A DNA stretch of 22,917 bases from Zoopage sp. CT-All (lineage: Eukaryota; Zoopagomycota; Zoopagomycetes; Zoopagales; Zoopagaceae): contig QZWS01000134.1 in assembly GCA_004114245.1 (NCBI GenBank), positions 1 through 22,917 of the forward strand, given 5' to 3'. How positions within the stretch are numbered: the first letter of the stretch is position 1; every line of letters begins with the position of its first letter. The translations under genes were made by a program, and so were the position numbers. Positions 8,431-17,127 of the stretch are shown piece after piece. The notes below the pieces were generated by a model. The model made no database searches, was not told the origin of the DNA, and saw nothing but the letters and a program-made list of their open reading frames with translations.

Positions 8431-9124
8431 TGTGGACGGACAGAACTTCAAAGTGAATTTTACACAAATTGAGCCAGTATTCATGCTACCGGAATGAACG
8501 ACGACCAAAGGCAAAGCCGAGGGAAATTGGCAGTAAGGACTATCCGATACAGCCTGTGGTGATGTGATTCCCGCCAACCCAACCCCCTCAATTCTTTGTA
8601 TGGATGGAAACCCATGTGACTGGGGGGGACCAATTGGGTCTGGGGTAGTGCGGCACAAGCATCAATTTTATTTGATATCTGAAAATATAGGCGAGCGGCC
8701 TGAAAATGGCCTTAATCACTGAACTACAGACCGAGAGCCTCAAAGATTGCCTGGTCGCTTGCTTTCTATTTTGGCAACTCTGCTTTGCACTTCTCCAACT
8801 CTGCTTTGCGCTTCTCCATCCGATGCACTTGTCTCCGTGGGTAAGTGATAAGGCAGAAAATCCGTATTGGTTGGTGACCGAACGTTAAACTAGCCATTGA
8901 CCAATCACTCCACAATGTTCAGGTTAGAACGAATGCGCATCGCTTGAGAGCATACAAATATATTTTTCGTGGACCATCCATTCCTCTTTTATGGGGCAAC
9001 CACTTGCCCTCGAAACCAGGATATCTGCCCTTCAATCTCGAGCGACGACCCTGCACCGGCGATATACATCGTTCTGTTCGAGGCGCAATCAATTTATGCA
9101 TGCACAGCTCCGCCATTGAATAAC
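8431..9124. other. Intergenic between secreted protein gene 2 and the bZIP gene
   Basis: It holds the upstream side of secreted gene 2 and the probable 3' region of the bZIP gene. Apart from the KRKAEL relic I see nothing that codes. A tRNA-like string on the minus strand near 8725 lacks a B box. Confidence 0.5.
8767..8823 (-). pseudogene. Possible relic of another secreted-protein C-terminus (KRKAEL repeat)
   Basis: The minus strand reads MEKRKAELEKCKAELPK then stop, from a 21-bp tandem repeat (caactctgctttgc-A/G-cttctc). The core GCGCAAAGCAGAGTTGGA closely matches the member 1 codons for MRKAELD. No signal peptide or longer frame remains upstream. A chance Lys/Glu coil is possible. Confidence 0.25.
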
Positions 9125-10162
9125 TCACGGCTGATAGAAACCTGTCGCTAGAGTGCCACCACAAAGAGCGACCAGCTTGCATTCTAGATCCTTGACACGG
9201 CGCTCCAGTTTTGCCTCGCGGTCGACGTACCCAGCACGCTCCAACTCGAGCTTGTGCACAAGCAATTGGGCCTCGTCTCGCTGTGTTAGGAGGGTACTGA
9301 TTTCCTCGTACAAGTCGTCGAGCTCCTCGCGTTTTCGTGCTCGGGAGCGACGTGCGGCCTCGGTGTTAAGCTGACGCTTATGCACCCTTTTGGAGTCCTC
9401 ACCGGCAGAGATGCTGGCTGTGGCATTGGGCGTTGAGGCTTTGGAGGGCACGTACGGAACGGCAGAGGATGCGGACTTGGGGGTGCGAATGGCGCCTGTG
9501 CGGGCGCGGGGCTTGGTGGCCACAGGGGTCGGGTCTGATGGCTCATCAGCCGTCGCTGGAGATGCTGTCGTCTCCGGCACAGGCCACGGCTGGTTGATGG
9601 TAGCCGTAAAGACGAAGGCATCCCCATCCCCATCTCCACGAAAAATATTGGCATCGCCACCAACGAGCATGCTGCTGAAACGATCGCACGATATTGGCAT
9701 CACCATCTCTTCGTCGTCGTTAACATACTTGAACGGATCAAAGAGATCGAATGCAGTGGGGTCCGAGTTTTCTTGAATCCAGGCGAGGTCCTCCACCAAG
9801 GGGACATCGTGCTTGTACGAATTTGCAAACATGTTTCTGCGGAACACATTGTCGTCCATCTCGTGGACAGGCGATGTGGTGGCAGAGAGCGAGGTGTGTG
9901 GGTCAGCGGCAGGGGTGATGTAGCTAGCAAGCGGGAGATCCGCAGTTGTAGAGGCAGAGGGCGAGAGGAACGCGTGGATAGCGGCAGCAGGAGGATGATG
10001 ATGATTCACAGACGCGGCGAGAGAGGTGTAGTGGCGATCGGCGGGCGTGGGCGCGAACCTAGACGCAGCGGACAAGTAGTGGGGAGTAGCGCTGTGGTCC
10101 TGACCACCGTCGTCCCTTCTCGGGACTTCCTGGTTCATGCCCAACAGCATGACTGACGACAT
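9125..10162 (-). CDS. Gcn4/CPC1-type bZIP transcription factor
   Basis: A 345-residue intronless ORF. The C-terminal bZIP has a basic region at about 258-278 containing NTEAARRSRARK, identical over these twelve residues to yeast Gcn4. A long leucine-zipper coiled coil follows (about 281-333), longer than the short Gcn4 zipper. Mid-protein there is an acidic-aromatic patch (WIQENSDPTAFDLFDPF, about 128-144) typical of activation domains; the rest is Pro/Ser/Thr/Ala-rich and likely disordered. The basic-region identity predicts binding to TGACTCA-type sites, and a role in amino-acid starvation control is plausible but inferred. Three upstream ORFs, two overlapping the start codon, suggest translational control as in GCN4 and ATF4. 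Kelch-BTB lies 373 bp upstream on the same strand. Confidence 0.88.
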   Translation of the reverse strand: MSSVMLLGMNQEVPRRDDGGQDHSATPHYLSAASRFAPTPADRHYTSLAASVNHHHPPAAAIHAFLSPSASTTADLPLASYITPAADPHTSLSATTSPVHEMDDNVFRRNMFANSYKHDVPLVEDLAWIQENSDPTAFDLFDPFKYVNDDEEMVMPISCDRFSSMLVGGDANIFRGDGDGDAFVFTATINQPWPVPETTASPATADEPSDPTPVATKPRARTGAIRTPKSASSAVPYVPSKASTPNATASISAGEDSKRVHKRQLNTEAARRSRARKREELDDLYEEISTLLTQRDEAQLLVHKLELERAGYVDREAKLERRVKDLECKLVALCGGTLATGFYQP

Positions 10163-10193
10163 GTGCGTGGATGGTGTTTGCAGTAATGAGCAT
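10059..10193 (-). promoter_or_regulatory. Upstream ORF overlapping the bZIP start codon (uORF 3)
   Basis: This is the ATG nearest to the bZIP start, at 10193 (31 nt upstream), opening a 44-codon frame in a different register that ends within the bZIP coding region. Confidence 0.38.
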
Positions 10194-10479
10194 GGCTGAA
10201 TGGTGACGGTGGTTGGGGTGATTTTGGCGACGGGGGCGAGTATCTTGGCGACGAGGTGTGGAGGAGGCGTGATGCCGGGGTTAGCAGCGGGCGGCTAGCG
10301 ACAGGTGCAGACGGAGAGCTACAATGCACGGACGATGCGTGCAAGTGTGGGTGCTCTCGGAGGATGGATGCGCGCGCGGATCGGTCGAGACGATGCGGCG
10401 AGCGGCGGTGGTGGGCGGTGGAGAGCAGAGGCGTGGCGCGTTGAGCACTGCATCCGCTTTTGGAGCCAGGCGGCGGCAT
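10135..10479 (-). promoter_or_regulatory. Upstream ORF overlapping the bZIP start codon (uORF 1)
   Basis: A 114-codon frame starts at 10479 and ends at 10135, 28 nt inside the bZIP CDS in another frame. If it is in the leader, ribosomes that translate it would bypass the bZIP start. The transcript start is unknown. Confidence 0.4.
10319..10453 (-). promoter_or_regulatory. Upstream ORF of the bZIP gene (uORF 2)
   Basis: A 44-codon frame lying fully upstream of the bZIP ATG. It starts at the ATG at 10453 and ends with the stop at 10319. Confidence 0.35.
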
Positions 10480-10535
10480 GACTCACGCCAATTTAGCTCG
10501 GTATTCGGGTATTTTGCGCAAAACGTTCACCACTG

Positions 10536-12818
10536 CTACAAGATTTCGTATACACCATTCACAAGTCGCACATCGCCTACAGCAGCCGCGCCACCATTCC
10601 TTCCATGTGTATTGTCACCACTCTCACCCCCCGTCGACACCATCTGTACATCCGACGGCGTCTGGCTCCAAAATACCTGCCACGCATCCGGCCCAAGTCC
10701 CAGCCATGCAGGGCTGCGACATACCTCGCCCCAATTGGAAAATATTTCGCGAAGCATGCGGGCTCGCAGCCCATACTCCTCTGCTCGCTCGGCCCGGTCC
10801 CATACCGTGGCGAGAGTGGACGCGTTGGAAAGAACCTTGTGTTGGTGGAGATAGGCACAGCAGAGGCGTTGAAGGCGCAGCAAACAGTAAACGTTGGCCA
10901 TGACCATGAGATCGGCCGCAAGTGTCGTTGTGTCAGGCACACCGCCCCCATTGAGCCCGGGGAGACGATGGAGCACTAGCCGGTTCGTGTACAAATACTG
11001 GAGAAATGCATAGATCACGCCGGGTGCTTCAGACATCTCCAACTCGCTCGTTGTCGTCTCCGATGCTCCCGATTGATACAGCCGACGGAAGTATGGCCAC
11101 CTCGCAGCCAGTATCACCCGGTGCACTGGAAACCGCACCTCGGGAGCATTTTTGGCAATTATCGTAAAATCTGCAAACTCGGCGTCGTCAAGCGTCGAGC
11201 CAAAGTTCAATGGTGCGATGGTGGTTGATACATCTGGAATGCAGACAAGCCCGTACTCGTTCAGGTCCAGACGCGCAACGTACCCCATGTATTCCGCTGC
11301 CATTTCGTCGTGCTGGGTCACACCAGCCGTCACGGACGGTGTGAATCCATCCAAGCCACTGGTGGCGCTTGGACGTCGCCCTGCACCATGCAAGGGCGCA
11401 CCAAACAACCACCAACGTCCACAGCCCGTGCCAGTGGCCGATGCGTCGTCTGGTTCAATCACACGATAGTGCCAACAACTGCTGAGAATGTTCGATATGA
11501 CAGCACTCGACGGGCCTGCACTGCCAATGTCATCGAATCGCTTCCATCGCAATGATGCAATTCCAGCGCTGAAATCCAAGCCCCAGATACCTGGTTCAAT
11601 GTCCTTGAGATACTCCGACGGCATGGCCTCGGGGACAACAACAGCAACCAGCATTGTGCTGTTTACAGCCATCCCGGCAAAGCAGTCGCCGTTGCCTTCC
11701 ATGGCTGGCAGTGCGCGTATTTTGACGCACTTTGTAGGATTATCACGAATCTCAGCCATGCCGTCTGGTGACGGTGGAGGAAGCCCTTCAGATTCCGCGG
11801 CAGACTCTTGCTCGAGAAATGCCTCATCATGCTCCTGGTAACATTCAAATGGAACTAAAGCGCCATCTTCGTCAAATCCAGAGCAGGCTGGTGGTAGAAC
11901 ATGTGTGCTTCCTACGGGCCTAGCGTCGTCTGGAGCAACATCTTGATCACCTTCTAATTGCTCAAGATCAAAAATGACGAGATCGTCATGATGCTTTCGC
12001 TGATCGGACATCCCACCAAATACGAGCAGACCACGCCGAAGAACACAGAACGCCCCATCTGCCGACGACGGATACCGCACAGGCAGCAATGAATGGGCAT
12101 AGCGCGACGCAAACCAGACCGGTTTTAGCCATCGCCAGTGGCCAAATCCAGGCCCATCATCCACACAGCTCATCTTGAGGCGATACACGTACCCATCCTG
12201 GGCGTCGTAATTCCCCTTGCCTCCGGAGATGTACATGACATCGTTAACAACGCACGAGGCCGCTTTAGATCTTCCCTTAGGAATAAACTCGGGATCGGCG
12301 GCAGACACCTTGACGCTCCACCATCGATCGCTCGCCAAATCCAGCGCACGCACTCCCCGCGGAAACATATAATCGGCATCATGTCCACCAAAAACCACCA
12401 GAAACCGATTGCGAAACAACGCTGCGGTGTGTTCATACCGATCCCTTGCGACAGTCCGCAGCCCAGTCGTTACGACGGGTTCCCATTCTGTTGGACATGC
12501 TAAATCCAATCGATGGACGTCATCAAACGCCTCGTCCGTGTTGTAGTCAAAGCCCCCGTATACATACACCCACGGGCCTCCACGGCGTTTGTCATTTACA
12601 TTGCTGGGGTCGGGCGGCAGCACAGGGACGTGTGTCAGAGAGGCGGAGACGCGGGAGCCAAGAAACGGGCCCCGACGTATCCTTCGCGGTGGCACCGACA
12701 GCTGAGACGGAACTGTGATATCCGTGTATCGGGATAAGGATGTTCGCGGACGCTTTAGGGCCCGTGCGGCGGCAGACGGCGAGGGTGGCGAAGGCGGCGG
12801 ATGAGGCACTGCCTGCAT
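10536..12818 (-). CDS. Kelch-repeat and BTB/POZ domain protein
   Basis: A 760-residue intronless ORF. Kelch blades with the GG hallmark occur at about 84-90 (VYVYGGF), 139-146 (VVFGGH), 194-201 (MYISGGK) and 264-270 (LLVFGGM), with later weaker blades to about 475. A BTB domain follows at about 545-662 (DFTIIAKNAPEVRFPVHRVI..., then FLQYLYTNRL). Kelch first and BTB last is the order common in fungal and LZTR1-like proteins rather than in animal KLHL proteins. BTB domains typically dimerise and recruit Cullin-3, so a substrate-adaptor role is a reasonable inference. The first 75 residues are Pro/Ser-rich and basic. A Glu/Asp-rich insert at about 285-360 separates the Kelch blocks. The start codon lies only 35 bp from that of the divergent PSF3. 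Confidence 0.88.
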   Translation of the reverse strand: MQAVPHPPPSPPSPSAAARALKRPRTSLSRYTDITVPSQLSVPPRRIRRGPFLGSRVSASLTHVPVLPPDPSNVNDKRRGGPWVYVYGGFDYNTDEAFDDVHRLDLACPTEWEPVVTTGLRTVARDRYEHTAALFRNRFLVVFGGHDADYMFPRGVRALDLASDRWWSVKVSAADPEFIPKGRSKAASCVVNDVMYISGGKGNYDAQDGYVYRLKMSCVDDGPGFGHWRWLKPVWFASRYAHSLLPVRYPSSADGAFCVLRRGLLVFGGMSDQRKHHDDLVIFDLEQLEGDQDVAPDDARPVGSTHVLPPACSGFDEDGALVPFECYQEHDEAFLEQESAAESEGLPPPSPDGMAEIRDNPTKCVKIRALPAMEGNGDCFAGMAVNSTMLVAVVVPEAMPSEYLKDIEPGIWGLDFSAGIASLRWKRFDDIGSAGPSSAVISNILSSCWHYRVIEPDDASATGTGCGRWWLFGAPLHGAGRRPSATSGLDGFTPSVTAGVTQHDEMAAEYMGYVARLDLNEYGLVCIPDVSTTIAPLNFGSTLDDAEFADFTIIAKNAPEVRFPVHRVILAARWPYFRRLYQSGASETTTSELEMSEAPGVIYAFLQYLYTNRLVLHRLPGLNGGGVPDTTTLAADLMVMANVYCLLRLQRLCCAYLHQHKVLSNASTLATVWDRAERAEEYGLRARMLREIFSNWGEVCRSPAWLGLGPDAWQVFWSQTPSDVQMVSTGGESGDNTHGRNGGAAAVGDVRLVNGVYEIL

Positions 12819-12853
12819 TGATAAGGCTGCTTGGGTCAGCTGACCTGCTCAAG
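12819..12853. promoter_or_regulatory. 35-bp head-to-head start-codon spacer (Kelch-BTB / PSF3)
   Basis: The ATG of Kelch-BTB (minus) and of PSF3 (plus) are 35 bp apart. Each gene's leader and promoter must therefore overlap the other's coding region, unless an upstream non-coding exon exists. Confidence 0.55.
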
Positions 12854-13768
12854 ATGGCCCAATCCAGCGCGTATTTCGACGTGGACGCGATTCTCTCCGA
12901 TCAACACGTTTGTCGGCTCCAATAATAGGACCTGAGCAACTCCGAACACTACTAGCGTGTCAGGTGCAAGCTGAGAATCGACGGGGCGGCGCTCGGGTAC
13001 TTGGCTGGTGCCTCGGGAACAGACGTAAGTCGCTCACGCAATACGCGTCCGCGTCCGGCCAATACACTTCGTTCCATTCTGTAGCTGAAAGTGGGAGAAG
13101 TGTTTGAGTTGCCGTTCTGGCTGGCATCAACGCTTGCAGACCAGTGCGCTTCTGTGTGCTCCACTCATCCTCCTCATGCAAAGCACTAGCGACGTCGTCG
13201 ATATGGAGATTCCCAGCATGTTTTCTCAATCAATTCGAAACTCGATACAGGCATCTGCACGCAATATTGACATGCATCGGCTGGGACCATTCGTATATGC
13301 TCTCGCTGAGAGCTACTGCAAATCGTTCGTTTTCTACAGCCACTCGCTGCTCACCTGTTGACGATGTATTATTAGCGCGCCTGATAATGCTCTCATGGAT
13401 TTGATGGTTGAGGTATTCCAGCATTGTGGTGCAGTTTTGAATGCCAATGCTTGCGGCCATTGCTAGGCATACAAGGAGAGGGCGCAGCTCATATTTGAGC
13501 ATACCCAATCCCACCCCGTCGCATCTGCGCTCACTACCTCCACCTCGGCAGCGTCGTCCACCACAGCGTCATTGTTCCAAACCCTTGACGAGTCTGAGCG
13601 AGAAGGTAAGTCGTGGGACCATGCACAGCGGGACTTGACGATATAGCAGCGTTTCGAATAGGCCAGAGAAGCGCGACACAAATGAGACGATGGGAACAGG
13701 GAGATTCTCAGCCCAGTGTGGATTCTATGCGACGCGAAGTTAGTCGCAAGCGAAGCGCTGGGCCTTAG
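12854..13768 (+). CDS. PSF3: GINS complex subunit Psf3 (seven exons)
   Basis: Exons: 12854-12907, 12956-13024, 13085-13143, 13190-13324, 13376-13412, 13467-13605 and 13647-13768 (introns 48, 60, 46, 51, 54 and 41 nt), giving 204 residues, normal for Psf3. GINS (Sld5-Psf1-Psf2-Psf3) joins Mcm2-7 and Cdc45 in the replicative helicase in the nucleus. The N-terminus YFDVDAIL followed by the B-domain pattern RCKLRIDGAALGYLAG fits the Psf3 family, as do the helical block VFELPFWLA and IPSMFSQSIRNSIQA. The C-terminal pattern LDESE...FRIGQRS...RRWE is also typical. A Ser/Thr/Ala-rich loop (about residues 135-155) is variable in the family. Divergent from Kelch-BTB; the DUF3245-like gene follows 61 bp downstream on the same strand. 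Confidence 0.85.
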
Positions 13769-13829
13769 ACTCGGGCATGCATAGATCAATGTACTGATAC
13801 GCGACTCAGCCAGTCATCTTTTGAAATAC

Positions 13830-14398
13830 ATGGGGTCGACAGATCCGCAAACAGACGAGCCGTTTGACGCCGCCGCCTTTGAAGCACGATTATCAGCTTC
13901 TGTCGGCATCGCACGGTCCCTAGTATCATCTTGGCTGCCACCCGCTACAGGCGATGCCTCCTCCAAGGGTGCCGCCAATGATGTTGCCCCGGTCATTGAA
14001 CCGCGACCTCCACGGTAGAAGTCTTCGCGCCAGCCATTTGGAAATAACAACGATGCTATTAAAGTTTAGGGCTTGGCGCTAAATTTCTATCGCACAACAA
14101 TGCGACGCGGCTTGCAGGGAATACGCGTGTCGAGCATCGGCTAAAGCGTCAGATTCTTGCACTACAAAAGGCTGAGCGCGATACCAACTCGGATATCCTC
14201 GGCGGCAGCAAAACGAAGAGAAAGGCTGAATATAGCGATGATGAGGACGAGGGAAAGGGCAGTAGCGCGGGTTTGAAACGGACGAGTGTCCCATCACATA
14301 CGTCACTAGCCATCTCAACACCAGCGAAGCGAGGGAGCGTCATGGACGAATATCTTATTCGAAAGAATAAGAAAAAAGGTTCAAAGCCTGCACTGTAA
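13830..14398 (+). CDS. Small conserved protein resembling the DUF3245 family
   Basis: Two exons, 13830-14014 and 14065-14398 (intron 50 nt, phase 2), giving 172 residues. The start is the ATG at 13830 (MGSTDPQTDEP). Splicing joins an acidic/Ala-rich N-terminal half containing an SSWLPPA block to a motif PPRLGLGAKFL, followed by a basic segment (VEHRLKRQILALQKAERD), an Asp/Glu cluster and a Lys-rich C-terminus likely to send it to the nucleus or nucleolus. The RLGLGAK motif with a conserved W-L helix before it recalls the uncharacterised eukaryotic family DUF3245; I make this assignment from memory of the motif. Its function is unknown. It is convergent with zuotin, with 44 bp between stop codons. 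Confidence 0.6.
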
Positions 14399-14442
14399 TC
14401 GTATCCATCATGCATTCCAACTTTCTATCGCATCGCAACAGC

Positions 14443-16953
14443 CTAATTTGATCCCGCCGCGGCTTTCTTGGCCTTCACCTGCTCAGCCAAGAACTGCACA
14501 AGCGTTCATCTTGCTAGCTAGAGAAGAGGTGGACCTACTTTGACGCGTAATTTACACTCCCTTTTCGATTTGCCCTCTACCGCCTCGGCGATTTTGTCCC
14601 ATCGATCAGCGCTGCCAGTCCACGACGGAGGATACGCCTTCAAAGCCCGCTCCAAGTGTTGCTGCTCCTCTGCGCTCCAATGAACATTGTTACTGGGCTT
14701 TTCGGACATTTCTTTCGCAGCAGCAGTTGAGTCTTGAGGCTCGGCGTATCGAACGGACGGTGCATCTTGGATTTTAATCTCGCCAGCTGTTGGTCGCTTC
14801 TCTTGCAATTTCTTAATTGTTGTATCCTGAGCGGCCATTGTGCCTATCGTTCAACAATCGAAGCACCACACGGCCATTAAAACGGACTACCTTGACGAAC
14901 GCAGTGTGACTTTTTAATCAGCTCTTCGCCCGATCGAGGCGGGCATCTAGTATGCTGGGAAATGTACTCAGATATTGTCTCCCACCGACGTCGTGTACCA
15001 CCCGGAAACTTATTAACCGCCTTGATGAAGACAGAAAGTTCATCGGGGGACCATGGGCGCTCAGCGGTGTGAGCCTTGGCACTCGCTATGCCGCTCGACT
15101 CGCTGTGTTTCTTGGACGCCAGGCTCGATATTTCTAGGGAGAAATTATAAAAGTATGCTTAGAATGGTGATGAGTTACCTGGTAGTATATGCTGGGTGCC
15201 TGCTTGTTGCAACAAACCACTTTCAATTGCAACTTTTCGCTACCCTTCATCAATATACACGTTGTGCGGTGAGGTGAAGTGAATACCTCGGCGAGCAGCT
15301 CAGTGCGCATGGCATTTGAATTGTCAGCAAGTATTGATAGTCTTTCTTTCAGCTGCGTCAAGCGCTCAAGTTCGATAGTCTCAAGTAGCATGTCCAAGCC
15401 ACCAGCGAGGATCCCTTCGTCAAGTATCACATCCTTAAGACCATCTCCAGTCAAGCAAGATGTGGCAGAGTATACACACCTTGACAATAGTCTTGATTAT
15501 CTTTCGCTCCTTGCGTGCTTCCCTTCTCCTTGCCTCTCGTAGTCGTTTTTCTTGTATGGCCTAATGTAACTCAGCATTATCCGATCTGTGCAGCATTCGA
15601 CCTTATCACGCTCTTCTAATTCTAGTCGTTTCTTTTCTGCCACTACCTCCTGCTCCCTCTATCAATGTAGATCAGAATGGTGCATCTGTGCGCACCGAAT
15701 GTTTACAAGTTGCTCAAGTTCGACTTGCTTCCGCAACTGCTCTTCTCGAGTGGCCTTCCTCGCTTCTTTGGCTAAGCGCTCTTCCTCTTTGAATGCGGTC
15801 AGCCTAGGGTCGCATTTACTTGCCTGCTCTGATCAACGGTAAATGCCAGTGATAACAGCGACTGTTGGCATACCAACAAGGCGGATAATTCGCGCGTTAT
15901 CCTCCTTCTTTCGGCGCGCACGCTCACTAGTATTCTTCTTTTCAAGCCATCGCTTGTGCTCGCGGCTATTAAATTGGGTGACAATTCGTAGGGATGGGAT
16001 GCCTTACTTTTCGGCAGTCTCATCTTCGACTTTATCTAGGTACTCGAACGATCTCCATGACTCAAAATGATTCCTAACAAATATTTAAATAAAGAATCTA
16101 ATAGTAAACACCTCACCAAAAATTATAAAACGCTTCCACCTGAGCACGAGAACTAGACTCGTCACCAAGAGTTGGCACTGGAGTTTTAACGGAGAATCGA
16201 CTTTCTCTTTCAAACACAGGCAAATAAACATTGAAAAAATTGACTCCACGCCCTTCTTTAAGACCAGGAAGAGTGTCAGGGATACCAGTATCCACAGCAT
16301 CAAATTGCCGCCTGCGGACGGGATCGGAAAGGACATCCCAGGCTAGAGCAGTGATTCATCTTCGACGACGACACCACGGTACTGCTACCTTTCTGAATAC
16401 ACTTAAAAAAGCCATCGTCGTGCGATGCCTTCTTATCTGGGTGGTGCTTGAGAACCTTTCGGCGATCTCCAATTCGAGTCAGCAAGACTAGCGTGAAGCA
16501 ATGCGGTGCTCACATGTGGTTCTAATTTGAACAGGAGTGGCTGCAAAGCGCAGCTTAGATAGTCCGAGAATAGCATAGTGATCTTGGGACTACAGTAGCA
16601 TGATGCTTGACCAAGGAAGAAAACGGCGCCCTCACCCTCCAATCCTTCGGGTCGCGCATGAGCATCAGCGAATCCTCTTCCTCCTCTTCCTCCTCACACG
16701 ACTTTTGATCAAGCTGTTGATCATTGAGGCTCAGTTCTGCCTGAATACGATCGTCCTCAGACAGCGTGCGGCCATTACTCCTGCGACGCGCATGCCCGAG
16801 AAATGCCCAGCCAACCGGCTCCAGCCATCTGTGACTCGGAGCTGCATTGGATCAATGTTAAATAGCGAATAGGTTGGCTCGCGTACGAGTAATAGGGGCA
16901 ATCGCTGCCGCGCCTTGGACGCGATCAGATGGCGCGGATGGCAGGAGCATCAT
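14443..16953 (-). CDS. ZUO1: Zuotin (DNAJC2/MPP11-type J-protein with two SANT domains), 15 exons
   Basis: Exons (minus): 16953-16887, 16841-16636, 16589-16514, 16466-16389, 16342-16117, 16073-16008, 15965-15874, 15828-15707, 15658-15602, 15560-15480, 15433-15287, 15239-15179, 15133-14891, 14843-14539 and 14493-14443. The fourteen introns are 41-48 nt, and the product has 625 residues (human MPP11 has 621). Zuotin pairs with Ssz1 on the ribosome and activates Hsp70 on nascent chains. Visible parts are EPVGWAFLGHARR near residue 32, an acidic run, a J-domain at about 92-160 with HPD at 125-127, and the zuotin homology domain (NVYLPVFERESRFS, AFYNFWNHFESWRSFEYLD). A long charged ribosome-binding coil follows, then SANT domains at about 452-500 and 561-612. 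Yeast Zuo1 lacks SANT domains. The last SANT exon alone could be mistaken for a separate gene. Confidence 0.88.
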
Positions 16954-17127
16954 TTTATGGGAAGCGAATCAGCGCTTGCCCCTCACTCGTTGTCGTTATA
17001 GGACGGCCACAGGGGACGCCATAAAATGTAAATCATTGACTACAGTTACGGACAAGACGGCTATTGCATACTCGCCCTGGGAATTTTCACTCCCATCAAG
17101 ACCCCGACACCTTATAAACACACAAGA

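Noticed and set aside
8690-8760. tRNA on the minus strand (GTAGTTCAGTGATTAAGG).
   Set aside because: The acceptor stem and T arm are missing.
14518-14838. Separate small SANT/Myb gene beginning at the internal ATG.
   Set aside because: A 47-nt intron with correct phase joins it to the upstream zuotin exons, and a double SANT tail is expected for this family.
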